Position numbers and translations under genes: made by a program. 64,000 nucleotides of DNA from Sphingomonas sp. S2-65 (lineage in GTDB: Bacteria; Pseudomonadota; Alphaproteobacteria; Sphingomonadales; Sphingomonadaceae): NCBI RefSeq assembly GCF_021513175.1, contig NZ_CP090953.1:2538501-2602500 (forward strand), given 5' to 3'. Each line of letters starts with the position of its first letter. Positions within the stretch are counted from its first letter, which is position 1. Below are positions 9,041 to 19,295 of the stretch, piece after piece. The notes beneath the pieces are model-generated. The model saw only the letters and a list, made by a program, of their open reading frames with translations, was not told where the DNA came from and made no database searches.

Positions 9041-10034
9041 GCTGACTCCGCCCGCCGAAATCGTCGGGCGGTTTCGGCATGCCCTGGAAGCGCTGACCGG
9101 CGCGGCGCCGATGCCGGAGCGCCGGCTGGCGCTGGCGGTGTCGGGCGGGGGTGACAGCCTGGCGCTGCTTCTGCTTGGCGCGGCGGCGTATCCTGGCGCG
9201 GTGGTTGCGGCAACGGTGGACCACGGCCTGCGCCCGGAGGCGGCGGCGGAGGCGGCGTTCGTCGGGTGGGTCTGCGACCGGCTGGGCGTGCCGCATGCTG
9301 TGCTTCGTCCGGGCGCCGATCACAGCATGACCGGCAATCTGCAGGAGGCGGCGCGGCGGCTGCGGTACCGGCTGCTGGCACGCTGGGCGGGCCAGGCGGC
9401 GTGGCTGGGGACCGCGCACCAGCAGGACGACGTGGCCGAGACTTTCCTGATGCGCGCCAGGCGGGGGGCTGGCGTGGGTGGCCTAGCGGCGATGGCGGCG
9501 CAGCGGCCCTTGCGCGCCGGGCTGACGCTGGTGCGGCCGTTGCTCGGGTGGCCGCGCAAGGAGTTGGCGGCGCTGGTGGAGGGCGCGGGCTTGAAGGCGG
9601 TGGAGGATCCATCCAATCGGCACCCGCGCTTCGACCGGGCGCGGGTTCGGCAGTTGCTCGCGGAGAGTGGGGAGTTCGAGGCGGCGCGACTGGCACTGGC
9701 GGCGGGCAATTTGCGGCATGCCGAGGAGGCGCTGGCGTTTTTTGCCGAGCGTGAATGGAGCGTGCGGGCGCAGGATGATCCTCTGATTGACGCCTACCGC
9801 ATTTCGGTTTCAATGATTTCAATGCCTTACGAGATGCGCCGCCGGCTTGCGCGGCGAGCGATCCTGCAAGTCATTGAAGTTTCAAGCCTTTCCAAAAACC
9901 CCGAATTGCGCAGCCTTGACGCTTTGGTGCGCAAACTCGATGCTGGCGGCTCCGGTACGATTGCGGGGGTGAAGGCGGTCGCCAAAGGTGCGACATGGGA
10001 GTTCAGCGTGGCTCCGCCGCGGCGATCACACTGA
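9006..10034 (+). CDS. tilS: tRNA(Ile)-lysidine synthetase
   Basis: A PP-loop ATPase that converts cytidine 34 of tRNA-Ile(CAU) to lysidine, so that AUA is read as isoleucine. The PP-loop SGGGDS lies at residues 46-51, followed by ATVDHGLRPEA, the GTAHQQDDVAETFLMR segment and the RPLLGWPRKEL segment, all typical of TilS. At 342 residues it is shorter than E. coli TilS (about 430), mainly because of an abbreviated C-terminal region, which is common in alphaproteobacteria. The annotated start is a TTG at 9006 overlapping cpoB by 35 bases. A GTG at 9018 in the same frame is an equally plausible start. Confidence 0.93.
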   Translation: MQRAVPPTSASELTPPAEIVGRFRHALEALTGAAPMPERRLALAVSGGGDSLALLLLGAAAYPGAVVAATVDHGLRPEAAAEAAFVGWVCDRLGVPHAVLRPGADHSMTGNLQEAARRLRYRLLARWAGQAAWLGTAHQQDDVAETFLMRARRGAGVGGLAAMAAQRPLRAGLTLVRPLLGWPRKELAALVEGAGLKAVEDPSNRHPRFDRARVRQLLAESGEFEAARLALAAGNLRHAEEALAFFAEREWSVRAQDDPLIDAYRISVSMISMPYEMRRRLARRAILQVIEVSSLSKNPELRSLDALVRKLDAGGSGTIAGVKAVAKGATWEFSVAPPRRSH

Positions 10035-10048
10035 TAGACGTTGTTCCA

Positions 10049-10076
10049 TTGCGATTAACCTGGACGCTCCTATCTT
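10049..10076 (+). promoter_or_regulatory. Possible sigma-70 promoter of ftsH
   Basis: TTGCGA at 10049-10054 and TATCTT at 10071-10076 are separated by 16 bases and lie about 30 bases upstream of the ftsH ATG. The match to the -35/-10 consensus is moderate and it is offered only as a candidate. Confidence 0.35.
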
Positions 10077-10103
10077 GAGCGTCGGAAAGGTACCGAGCAC
10101 CAC

Positions 10104-12077
<1,974 letters not shown>

Positions 12078-12100
12078 CCGGATCGGGACCGGCGGTAAGA

Positions 12101-12140
12101 AAAAGCCCTTCTCCGGGATGCCGGAGAAGGGCTTTTCTTT
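12101..12140 (+). terminator. Rho-independent terminator of ftsH
   Basis: A perfect 16-bp inverted repeat (12101-12116 with 12121-12136, arms beginning AAAAGCCCTTCT) closes on a GATG loop and runs into a T-rich tail (TTTTCTTT). The A tract on the left arm makes it potentially bidirectional. Confidence 0.93.
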
Positions 12141-12377
12141 TGGCGACTTTGTATTTTACAAATCCGGCGGCCTGATGGGGCGGCAGCGGTAGTCGGCGGC
12201 CTTTCTGCCATGCCGCCCTTCGATCACTTACAAGTCAGAAGGAGCGGCGCACTTTTGGGAGGCTCTGCCACCGCGTCAGCTTGATCTTCCCAGAGAGCCG
12301 CTTGGTCTACGGCAGGGCGGCGGTGACCGCCTGTGGTGCAAGCACCAAGAGCAAAGAACGCGATTAGGTCAGCCGGA
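12141..12377. other. Intergenic stretch without recognised gene
   Basis: About 240 bases between the ftsH terminator and the stop of the convergent secreted-protein gene. No reading frame with a plausible ribosome-binding site or family resemblance, no tRNA and no further strong hairpin were seen. Confidence 0.6.
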
Positions 12378-12812
12378 TCACTCCGGCTTCCCCAACGACT
12401 TGCTTGCGGTCTGGTCCGTGCCGACTTCGAAAATGACCCGGATCGGCGGCGCCCCCTCAGTGCTTTTGGTGAAGGATGCGGCACTTCCCAGCGTGACCGA
12501 CATTTCCGGCGACATCGATCGGCGCACACCGGGGGATAGAACCTCTATCCGAGCCTTGATGGCGACAGTGTTGCTTGTCGTCCGCGTCAGCGCCGCTGCA
12601 ACGGTGTAGCCTTTCCCCGTCGGCAGAACCGCTTCGACAGTGAACGGTTGTCCCTCCTTCGCGGTGAGCTGAGGTCGGCCGATTAGTTCGTCGCCATCAT
12701 AGATTTGCATCCTGATCGAGTAGGTTTCTGCTTCCGCTTTCCGTGGTGCGGCTTGAGCAGGCGCACACATCAGCAGCAAGGATCCAAGCGCGGGAACTGT
12801 AGTGATTCGCAT
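12378..12812 (-). CDS. Secreted protein of unknown function
   Basis: A 144-residue protein with a signal peptide (MRITTVPALGSLLLMCAPAQA, predicted cleavage after AQA). The mature part looks all-beta: EAETYSIRMQIYDGDELIGRPQLTAKEG and FTVEAVLPTGKGYTVAAALT suggest a small beta-sandwich, reminiscent of pilus or secretin accessory proteins that describe what a peptide chain 'exports'. No family was recognised with confidence. The ATG at 12812 was chosen over a TTG at 12827 because a GAGGG ribosome-binding site stands 5 bases upstream of the ATG and the signal peptide begins there. It lies downstream of the GH9 gene on the same strand, 131 bases away. Confidence 0.72.
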   Translation of the reverse strand: MRITTVPALGSLLLMCAPAQAAPRKAEAETYSIRMQIYDGDELIGRPQLTAKEGQPFTVEAVLPTGKGYTVAAALTRTTSNTVAIKARIEVLSPGVRRSMSPEMSVTLGSAASFTKSTEGAPPIRVIFEVGTDQTASKSLGKPE

Positions 12813-12943
12813 GCCGACCCTCTGCAATTCGATTGGGAGTTCAACGCGACGCTAGTTTCGGTGTGTTACGAGAAAACGGAGATCTTCGCCACTTCCTGCC
12901 CTGTGCGTGGAAGTGCAATACCGCGTGGGCCCGGCACTGAGCC

Positions 12944-14767
12944 TCAGGCATTGCCGTCGAGATAGGATGCCACCCACAGCAAGGGCGCGTTCCAGTTGAT
13001 CGCGACTTCGTTCAGCGCATAGGCGGTGATCTCGTCCTTCCAGCAGCGTTGGGGCGCGCACTTGCCCTTCATGGCCAGTGCGACCGGATCGGTCATCCCC
13101 GTCGAATTGGGGCCTCCGGATACGACGCCCGGCGGCGGCCCGGGGAGCGATGCGTCGAGTTGGCGTGCCCAGAAGCGGTGATGCGGGTTCATCAGCGGCC
13201 GCGCGCCGAAGCCCGACACATAGCTCTGGTCGAGCGGGTTGCGCCCGAGCACATAATCCATCGCGTCGACCGCGCCGTCGCGATAGCGTGCGTCGCGGGT
13301 GAAGCGGTGCGCGAGGCCGAGGATCATCGCCCGGTTGAGGATCGACGAGTTCGAGCCCCAAGGATAAGCGAGCGTCGCATAGGGTATGCGGTACCCCGAG
13401 CGCGCCTCCTCGGCGAGGAATCCGTCGGCGGCGGCGACCAGCGCCGCCTTGGCGCGTGCGGCCTTGGCCTGTGGAATGCCTGGAGCGCTGGCGAGGGTGA
13501 TCGTGCCGAGCGCGGCGACATTGCCCCAATTGGGCTCGCGCACCGCCGCGTCATGGGCCGGCATGCCGCGCAGCGCTTCGCCATAGCCGGCCTCGCCCGT
13601 CGTCGCCCACAATTCCGCGGTCGCCCAATAAAGCTCGTCCGACAGATCGTTGTCGCCATAGCCGCCGCTGCCGGTGAAGCTGTTGGTCGCATATACCTGC
13701 GGATTGCGCAGCGCCGCTTGGTAGGCGCGCTTGGCGGCGCTCAGGCAGGTTGCCGCGAATGCCGGATCGATTCCTCGCCAGATCCGCGCGCATTGCGCCG
13801 CGGTGGCGGCCAGGTTGAGCGTCGCGCCGGTCGTCGGCGGATAGAGCAGGCGGTCTTCCTTGTCCTCGTGCGGCCGGGTCGGAAGCGGGGTCCAGTTGCG
13901 GTCGGCCACCTTCTGGTGCGCCATTCCGCCTGCGTCGATGGCGTGGAACGTCAGCGGCGCGCCGCGCTGGAGCGGCCCCACCGGCACCTGCGCGCGGGTG
14001 CCATCGGGCACCTGCATCGACAACAGGAACCGCATCTCCCAACGCGCCTCGTCAAGGAGGTCGTCGATGCCGTTGCCCGCCTCGGGAAGCCGGGCGCGGC
14101 CATCGGCGAAGGCGAAACGCCCGGTGGCGGCCTGGCGTTCGTACAGGTTCTGCAGCGTCCACAGCGCGATGCCGCCATTGACGACATATTTGCCCTGGTC
14201 GCCCGCATCGTACCAGCCGCCGGTCACGTCGAGCGTGTAGCCGCACCCCGGCCAGACGGTGCCGCGCTCATCCGCGCCCTTGAAGCACGGCGCGATTTCC
14301 TTGGGGTGCCCGGCGGGCCGCGCCCATAGGGCGCCGCCGGCATAGCGCGCCTCGATCGGGATGCCGGCGCGGGTCTGGTAGAAATAGTTGAGCGCCGCCG
14401 ATGCCAGCGGGGCGTAGAGCCCCGCGCGCACCACGAAGGCGCGGCTGGTCTGGCCGCCAATCTCGATCCGATAGATGCCGGGCGCCGTAACCTGGTCGAA
14501 GCGGACGAGATGGACATGGTCGCCCGAAGCCGCATCGGCGCCGATCACGCTCGACCATCCCTGGGCCGCGATCCTGCCGCCGGCGTCGACGACCCGCCAG
14601 CGGAGCGGCTTGGTTGACGCAGTGGCCACCACTGCGCGCTTCGCCGTGTCGGGCAGGAAGCCGACCTGGTTCAGCCGGATGGCGGGGACGGGGTTGCCGG
14701 CGCCAGAAAGGAATGCTGCGACGGCGGGCAGCAAGGCAACGCGGAAAATCGCAGGGGAAAGTTTCAA
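12944..14767 (-). CDS. Glycoside hydrolase family 9 enzyme with CelD N-terminal Ig-like domain
   Basis: A 607-residue secreted enzyme. After the signal peptide (AVAAFLSGAG region) comes the Ig-like domain typical of CelD-type family 9 glycosidases (IRLNQVGFLPDTAKRAVV). The (alpha/alpha)6 catalytic domain follows, with the nucleophile/base motif GGWYDAGDQGKYV, the NPLDQSYVSGFG and HHRFW active-site segments, and a C-terminal acid-containing NEVAINWNAPLLW motif. The family hydrolyses beta-1,4-glucans such as cellulose, cellodextrins or xyloglucan backbone; the exact substrate cannot be read from the sequence. It is one of two GH9 genes in the window (the other at 51436). Confidence 0.92.
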   Translation of the reverse strand: MKLSPAIFRVALLPAVAAFLSGAGNPVPAIRLNQVGFLPDTAKRAVVATASTKPLRWRVVDAGGRIAAQGWSSVIGADAASGDHVHLVRFDQVTAPGIYRIEIGGQTSRAFVVRAGLYAPLASAALNYFYQTRAGIPIEARYAGGALWARPAGHPKEIAPCFKGADERGTVWPGCGYTLDVTGGWYDAGDQGKYVVNGGIALWTLQNLYERQAATGRFAFADGRARLPEAGNGIDDLLDEARWEMRFLLSMQVPDGTRAQVPVGPLQRGAPLTFHAIDAGGMAHQKVADRNWTPLPTRPHEDKEDRLLYPPTTGATLNLAATAAQCARIWRGIDPAFAATCLSAAKRAYQAALRNPQVYATNSFTGSGGYGDNDLSDELYWATAELWATTGEAGYGEALRGMPAHDAAVREPNWGNVAALGTITLASAPGIPQAKAARAKAALVAAADGFLAEEARSGYRIPYATLAYPWGSNSSILNRAMILGLAHRFTRDARYRDGAVDAMDYVLGRNPLDQSYVSGFGARPLMNPHHRFWARQLDASLPGPPPGVVSGGPNSTGMTDPVALAMKGKCAPQRCWKDEITAYALNEVAINWNAPLLWVASYLDGNA

Positions 14768-14871
14768 GAGGCGCCTCCGTTAGACCCCTGTGGCTTAACG
14801 CTTTTCCCGGCGATTGATACCCGGCGCCCGCGGCCGTGCATTGCCGATCCGGACCCGCCGATCGGCTGGCC

Positions 14872-15936
14872 CTAGCCGGTTGCCCCCATCGCCAACAGGA
14901 TCACCAGGAACAGCGCCAGGACGATGCCGATGAAGTGCGCGAGCAGCACCGAGCGGACGATCGCCGAGAACCAGCCGAGGCTATAGGCCTGTTGCAGCTG
15001 GCGGGTGATGTGGACGAACGGCACGACCAGCCCCAGCACCTGGAGCAGCCCGGACGAGACGCCCACCGCTCTTGCCAGCGACAGCACGATGTACAGCAGC
15101 GACATGAAGGCGATCGAATAGATGATGAAGATCGCGTGGTCGTAGAGCTTGTACTGGCGCTTCCAGAAGAACAGCAGCCACAGGAACGGCAGCGACAGCG
15201 GGATCAGCAGCCACGAGAATTTGTAGCTCGACGACTGGAGCTTGTAGACCATCAGCGAGGGATTCTTGTGCCACTTCTCGATGCCGTGATCGATGAAGGC
15301 GATGCCGGTGTAGTTTATCTCGGCCTCCGGGCGCTCGCCCACCTGGCGTAGCGGCGCGGCGGCGATGTCGAGCGCCTTGAGCTTGATATTGTCCTTGTCG
15401 ATGCGCTCCTGCTCGTCGATCCGGTCGGGATCGCCCGCGGCGAGCTTGTCGCGGTCGGCGATCGCGTCCTGCCGATCCTTCAGCACCGACTGGCGGTCCT
15501 CCTCGATCGCGGCGAGCGGCCTGGCGCCGCCGCCGGTCTTGAAGTTGGTCGACGGCGTGACGCCGGCCCAGGAGAAGACCGCAAACATTGCGAAGATCGA
15601 GAACAGGAAGATCGCCATCGGCGACACGAAGCGGGTGCGCTCGCCCGCAACGTAGCGGCGGGTGAGATCGCCCGGGCGCCAGGCGAGCAGCGGCAGCGTG
15701 CGCCAGAACTTACCTTCGAAATGGAAGACGCCGTGGACGATCTCGTGCCCGACGGCGTGGAGCGAGCGGTGGACGTGGCCGGGCTGGCCGCAATGGTGGC
15801 AATGCTCGCCGATCAGCGCGGTGCCGCAGTTCAGGCACATATGCGCGCCGTGCGCATGCGCCGCGTCCGGGCGGTCGATCGCCCGCCCGAGCAGCGCGCC
15901 AGTCACCAGCTCGCCTGCTGCCTCCATTCCCCCCAT
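14872..15936 (-). CDS. DUF3667 family membrane protein with zinc-ribbon N-terminus
   Basis: About 354 residues. The N-terminus carries a CxxC...CxxC zinc ribbon (CLNCGTALIGEHCHHCGQ) typical of DUF3667, followed by the HEIVHGVFHFEGKFWRTLPLL segment and several hydrophobic helices (SPMAIFLFSIFAMFAVFSW, then four near the C-terminus). A central charged region of about 80 residues (EEDRQSVLKDRQDAIADRDK) looks coiled-coil. The function of the family is unknown. An open frame extends to 16104, but the added residues overlap the divergent proA leader and look random, so the ATG at 15936 is preferred; an ATG at 15927 is also possible. Confidence 0.85.
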   Translation of the reverse strand: MGGMEAAGELVTGALLGRAIDRPDAAHAHGAHMCLNCGTALIGEHCHHCGQPGHVHRSLHAVGHEIVHGVFHFEGKFWRTLPLLAWRPGDLTRRYVAGERTRFVSPMAIFLFSIFAMFAVFSWAGVTPSTNFKTGGGARPLAAIEEDRQSVLKDRQDAIADRDKLAAGDPDRIDEQERIDKDNIKLKALDIAAAPLRQVGERPEAEINYTGIAFIDHGIEKWHKNPSLMVYKLQSSSYKFSWLLIPLSLPFLWLLFFWKRQYKLYDHAIFIIYSIAFMSLLYIVLSLARAVGVSSGLLQVLGLVVPFVHITRQLQQAYSLGWFSAIVRSVLLAHFIGIVLALFLVILLAMGATG

Positions 15937-15983
15937 TCGTCCCGCCCTGTACCGTTTCCCCGCGGGCATGCTAGCAGAGGCGC

Positions 15984-17243
15984 ATGGCCGATGCCGAGAC
16001 CTTAAATCTGATCGCCGGGATGGGCGCGCGGGCGCGGGATGCAGCGCGCGTGCTGGCGGGCATGCCGAGCGACGCCAAGCGGCAGGCGCTGCTGGCGGGC
16101 GCACAGGCGCTGCGCGACGCCGCAGGGACGATCGAGGCGGCGAACCGCGAGGACATGGCCGCGGCGCAGGCGGCGGGCCTGTCGGGGGCGATGCTCGACC
16201 GGCTGCGGCTCGATGCCGGGCGGATCGCGGCGATGGCGGACGGCGTCGCCGCAGTGGCCGGGCTGGCGGATCCGGTGGGGGCGGTGTTCGACCGGGCCGA
16301 GCGGCCCAACGGCTTGGCGCTGAGCCGGGTCCGCGTGCCGATCGGCGTGATCGGGATCATCTATGAGAGCCGGCCCAATGTCACCGCCGATGCCGGTGCC
16401 TTGTGCGCGATGGCGGGCAATGCCGCGATCCTGCGCGGCGGATCCGAGGCGATCCGCAGCAACCGGGCGATCCATGCGGCGCTGGCGCGGGGGCTGGCGG
16501 CGGGGGGCATGCCGGCCGACGCGGTGCAGCTGGTGCCGGTGACCGACCGCGCGGCGGTGGGGGCGATGCTGACCGCTGCGGGCATGATCGACATGGTGGT
16601 GCCGCGCGGCGGCAAGGGGCTGGTGGCGCGGGTGCAGGCCGAGGCGCGGGTGCCGGTGCTGGCGCATCTCGACGGGCTCAACCACACTTATCTTCACGCC
16701 GCCGCCGACCCGGCGATGGCGCGCGACCTGGCGCTGAACGCCAAGATGCGGCGGACCGGGATTTGCGGAGCGACCGAGACCTTGCTGGTCGATCGCGGCT
16801 TTGGCGGGACGGGTGCGGTGCTTGCGGCGCTGGCGGACGCAGGGTGCGAGCTGCGCGGTGATGCACAAGTGCAGGCGATCGAGCCGCGGGTGGTGGCGGC
16901 GCAGGCGGAGGATTGGGATACCGAATATCTCGACGCGGTGCTTTCGGTGAAACTGGTCGAGGGGCCCGACGAGGCGATGGCGCATATCGCCCGGCATGGC
17001 TCGGGGCATACCGATGCGATCGTGACGCAGGACGCGGGCGTGGCCGAGCGCTTCCTGGCGGCGGTCGACAGCGCGATCGTGATGTGGAACGCCTCGACTC
17101 AATTCGCCGATGGCGGCGAGTTCGGGCTGGGGGCGGAGATCGGGATCTCCACCGGGCGACTGCATGCCCGCGGGCCGGTGGCGCTGGAAGGGCTCACCAC
17201 GTATAAATGGGTGGTGCGCGGGACCGGCCAGGCGCGGCCTTGA
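15984..17243 (+). CDS. proA: Gamma-glutamyl phosphate reductase
   Basis: A 419-residue NADPH-dependent aldehyde-dehydrogenase-fold enzyme making glutamate-5-semialdehyde in proline synthesis. Marks are [19 protein letters not shown], the [11 protein letters not shown] segment, the VPRGGKGLV segment and the catalytic Cys261 in [13 protein letters not shown]. The C-terminus [21 protein letters not shown] is also standard. proB is not in the window. In many alphaproteobacteria proA is directly followed by nadD; here a toxin-antitoxin pair sits between them. Confidence 0.97.
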   Translation: MADAETLNLIAGMGARARDAARVLAGMPSDAKRQALLAGAQALRDAAGTIEAANREDMAAAQAAGLSGAMLDRLRLDAGRIAAMADGVAAVAGLADPVGAVFDRAERPNGLALSRVRVPIGVIGIIYESRPNVTADAGALCAMAGNAAILRGGSEAIRSNRAIHAALARGLAAGGMPADAVQLVPVTDRAAVGAMLTAAGMIDMVVPRGGKGLVARVQAEARVPVLAHLDGLNHTYLHAAADPAMARDLALNAKMRRTGICGATETLLVDRGFGGTGAVLAALADAGCELRGDAQVQAIEPRVVAAQAEDWDTEYLDAVLSVKLVEGPDEAMAHIARHGSGHTDAIVTQDAGVAERFLAAVDSAIVMWNASTQFADGGEFGLGAEIGISTGRLHARGPVALEGLTTYKWVVRGTGQARP

Positions 17244-17258
17244 AGCAGGCGTTCCCAT

Positions 17259-17266
17259 TGTATACA
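17259..17266. promoter_or_regulatory. Candidate operator of the toxin-antitoxin pair
   Basis: The perfect palindrome TGTATACA lies 9 bases upstream of the antitoxin ATG in an AT-rich patch that stands out from the GC-rich surroundings. Ribbon-helix-helix antitoxins usually bind such short palindromes to repress their own operon. The assignment is by position and symmetry only. Confidence 0.45.
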
Positions 17267-17274
17267 TTCGTTGC

Positions 17275-17526
17275 ATGCGCAAATCGGCGGTCATCAGCGG
17301 ACGCGTGGCGGAGGAGACTTCGGCCAAGCTTGATCTTCTCGCGGAGCGGATGGATCGATCGCGTGCCTGGATCGTCGCACGGGCGGTGGAGCAGTTCGTC
17401 TTGTCCGAGAGCGAGTTGATGGATTCGCTCGACGAGGCCGACCGCCAGATCGACCGCGGCGAATACAAGACCCAGGCGGACATGGAGGCCTGGGTGGCCG
17501 GACTGCAGCGCAGCGCGGCCGCCTGA
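17275..17526 (+). CDS. Ribbon-helix-helix antitoxin (CopG/ParD-like)
   Basis: An 83-residue protein with an N-terminal ribbon-helix-helix pattern (SAVISGRVAEETSAKLDLLAERMDRSRAWIVARAVEQFV), the DNA-binding half of CopG/ParD-type antitoxins. The acidic, flexible C-terminus (EADRQIDRGEYKTQADMEAW) would wrap the toxin. The toxin gene starts at the very next base after its stop, the usual compact arrangement. It probably neutralises the toxin and represses the pair through the palindrome just upstream. Confidence 0.85.
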   Translation: MRKSAVISGRVAEETSAKLDLLAERMDRSRAWIVARAVEQFVLSESELMDSLDEADRQIDRGEYKTQADMEAWVAGLQRSAAA

Positions 17527-17814
17527 GTGGCGGACATACGCTGGGCGCTGATGGCGCAAGCGGACGCCGAGCGGATCGCGCGTTACCACCAGGCGATCGA
17601 TCCAGAGCTGGCCGCCGAGATCCTACAACGGATCGTCGGCGCGACGCGGATCCTGGGGGACTTGCCCCAAGCCGGACCGGCGACCGAACATGGCGCCCGG
17701 CGCAAATGGCGCGTCGCCCGCACCAGCTACATCCTCTTTTATCGGATCGAGCGCGACCATGTCCGCATCCTGCGGGTGCTGCACGGCGCGCAGGAACGGT
17801 CTGGCACGCTGTGA
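17527..17814 (+). CDS. RelE/ParE-superfamily toxin
   Basis: A 95-residue basic protein with the ParE/RelE fold pattern: an N-terminal IRWALMAQADAERIARYH strand-helix, a helix with AAEILQRIVGATRILGDLPQAGPATEHGARR, and the C-terminal strands YILFYRIERDHVRILRVLHGAQ. ParE members poison DNA gyrase and RelE members cleave mRNA on the ribosome; this one looks closer to ParE. It starts at a GTG directly after the antitoxin stop, and its own stop overlaps the nadD start codon. Confidence 0.85.
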   Translation: MADIRWALMAQADAERIARYHQAIDPELAAEILQRIVGATRILGDLPQAGPATEHGARRKWRVARTSYILFYRIERDHVRILRVLHGAQERSGTL

Positions 17815-18470
17815 GCCGCATCGGTCTTCTCGGCGGGTCGTTCAATCCGGCGCATCTCGGGCATCGGCGGCTGTCGCTCAACGCCCTGCGCGCGCTGGGG
17901 CTCGACGAAGTGTGGTGGCTGGTCTCGCCGGGCAATCCGCTCAAGCCGGAGGACGGCATGGCGCCGCTGGCGGTGCGGCTATCCTCGGCGCGGCACGCGG
18001 CGCGGCATGCGCCGATTCGGGCGAGCGCGATCGAGGCCGAATTGGGGACGCGCTATACCGCCGACACGCTCGAAAAGCTGGTGCGGCGTTACCCGCAGCA
18101 TCGCTTCGTCTGGCTGATGGGCGGAGACAATCTCGCCCAATTCCACCAGTGGCGCGATTGGCGGAAGATCGCGCGCACCGTTCCGATTGCGGTTGTTGCG
18201 CGTCCGGGCTATAGTGCACGGGCTCACGCAAGTCCTGCGATGAGTTGGCTGCGGCGCGCTGTGCGGCCCGCAGGCCAGGCAAAGCATTGGACGTGTTGGA
18301 GCTTGCCGGCCCTCGTGTTGCTGCGCTTTCGCCCCGATCCGACCTCCGCCACGCGCCTTCGGGCTGCGGACCCCGCCTGGCAACGGCACTTTTCGGATGC
18401 GACTCGACACCCCATATCGACCGTGCCCGTGCCGAACCCACGTCCGAGCACAGGCGTGTTGGAACCTTAA
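17811..18470 (+). CDS. nadD: Nicotinate-nucleotide adenylyltransferase
   Basis: A 219-residue nucleotidyltransferase that makes nicotinate adenine dinucleotide in NAD synthesis. The N-terminal GGSFNPAHLGHRRLSL contains the HxGH catalytic motif. LVSPGNPLKP, LMGGDNLAQFHQWRDW and a late SATRLRA segment (the ISSTxIR-type motif) complete the signature. The GTG start at 17811 gives VSRIGLLGGSF, the expected N-terminus, and overlaps the toxin stop by 4 bases. The stretch after PGYSARAH is less conserved than usual. rsfS follows in the same direction. Confidence 0.93.
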   Translation: MSRIGLLGGSFNPAHLGHRRLSLNALRALGLDEVWWLVSPGNPLKPEDGMAPLAVRLSSARHAARHAPIRASAIEAELGTRYTADTLEKLVRRYPQHRFVWLMGGDNLAQFHQWRDWRKIARTVPIAVVARPGYSARAHASPAMSWLRRAVRPAGQAKHWTCWSLPALVLLRFRPDPTSATRLRAADPAWQRHFSDATRHPISTVPVPNPRPSTGVLEP

Positions 18471-18479
18471 GGAGCTATC

Positions 18480-18860
18480 TTGGCAACTACCCCCCATGTG
18501 CAGGCGATCGCCGACGACGCCGATGCGCTGCACAAGCTGATCCTCACTTCGCTGGAGGACGATCAGGCGGTCGAGACCGTCTCGATCCCGCTCGCCGGCA
18601 AGTCGAGCATCGCCGATTACATGGTCGTCGCGAGCGGCCGGTCCACGCGGCAGGTCGCGTCGATGGCCGCCAAATTGGGCGAGAAGATCAAGGCCGAGTT
18701 CGGCCGCAATCCGCGCATCGAAGGCCTGGCCACCGCCGACTGGGTGCTGATCGATGCCGGTGACGTGATCGTCCACCTGTTCCGCCCCGAAGTCCGCACC
18801 TTCTACAATCTGGAGCGGATGTGGGCGTTCGGAGACACTGCGCCGGCCGCTCAGGCCTGA
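18480..18860 (+). CDS. rsfS: Ribosomal silencing factor RsfS
   Basis: A 126-residue protein of the Iojap/RsfS family, which binds ribosomal protein uL14 and blocks joining of the subunits in starvation. KSSIADYMVVASGRSTRQVASMA and the DWVLIDAGDVIVHLFRPEVRTFYNLERMW C-terminal segment are typical. The start is a TTG at 18480, preceded by AAGGAG about 6 bases upstream, which outweighs any internal ATG. The nadD-rsfS-rlmH order is conserved in many bacteria. Confidence 0.95.
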   Translation: MATTPHVQAIADDADALHKLILTSLEDDQAVETVSIPLAGKSSIADYMVVASGRSTRQVASMAAKLGEKIKAEFGRNPRIEGLATADWVLIDAGDVIVHLFRPEVRTFYNLERMWAFGDTAPAAQA

Positions 18861-18872
18861 GCGTAACGACCG

Positions 18873-19295
18873 GTGCTGCTCCACATCGTGGCGCGGGGGC
18901 GCATCGGCCGGTCACCCGAAGCCGAGCTGGTCGAGCGCTATCTGAAGCGAGTCGGCTGGCCCACCCGCGTCACCGAACTTCCCGATATCGGCGGCAAAAT
19001 GCCGGCGGTCGAGCCCGCTACCCGCATCGTCATGCTGGATGAGACGGGCGAGAACCTTCCCTCAAGGACATTGGCCGAGCGGCTGGGCCGCTGGCGCGAC
19101 GACGGGATCCGCGAAACCCGCTTCCTGATCGGCGCCGCCGATGGCTTCGACGATGCCCAGCGCGGCGACGCGCACATGCTGTTGTCGTTCGGCAAGGCGA
19201 CGTGGCCGCACATGATGGCCCGCGCGATGCTGGCCGAGCAATTGTGGCGGGCTTCGTCGATCCTGGCCAACCATCCGTATCACCGGGAAGGGTGA
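18873..19295 (+). CDS. rlmH: 23S rRNA (pseudouridine-1915-N3)-methyltransferase
   Basis: A 140-residue SPOUT methyltransferase that methylates pseudouridine 1915 in helix 69 of 23S rRNA. LDETGENLPSRTLAERL, the FLIGAADGFDD knot segment and the C-terminal HMMARAMLAEQLWRASSILANHPYH are the standard RlmH marks. The start is a GTG at 18873, giving the normal length. The stop overlaps the following envC ATG. Confidence 0.96.
   Translation: MLLHIVARGRIGRSPEAELVERYLKRVGWPTRVTELPDIGGKMPAVEPATRIVMLDETGENLPSRTLAERLGRWRDDGIRETRFLIGAADGFDDAQRGDAHMLLSFGKATWPHMMARAMLAEQLWRASSILANHPYHREG

Noticed and set aside
12224..12529. Minus-strand 101-residue open frame after ftsH
   Set aside because: Overlaps the secreted-protein gene in another frame, has no ribosome-binding site and a composition like random GC-rich sequence.
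16002..17537. Minus-strand 511-residue open frame
   Set aside because: Opposite proA and the antitoxin gene; rich in His/Arg/Pro with no motif.
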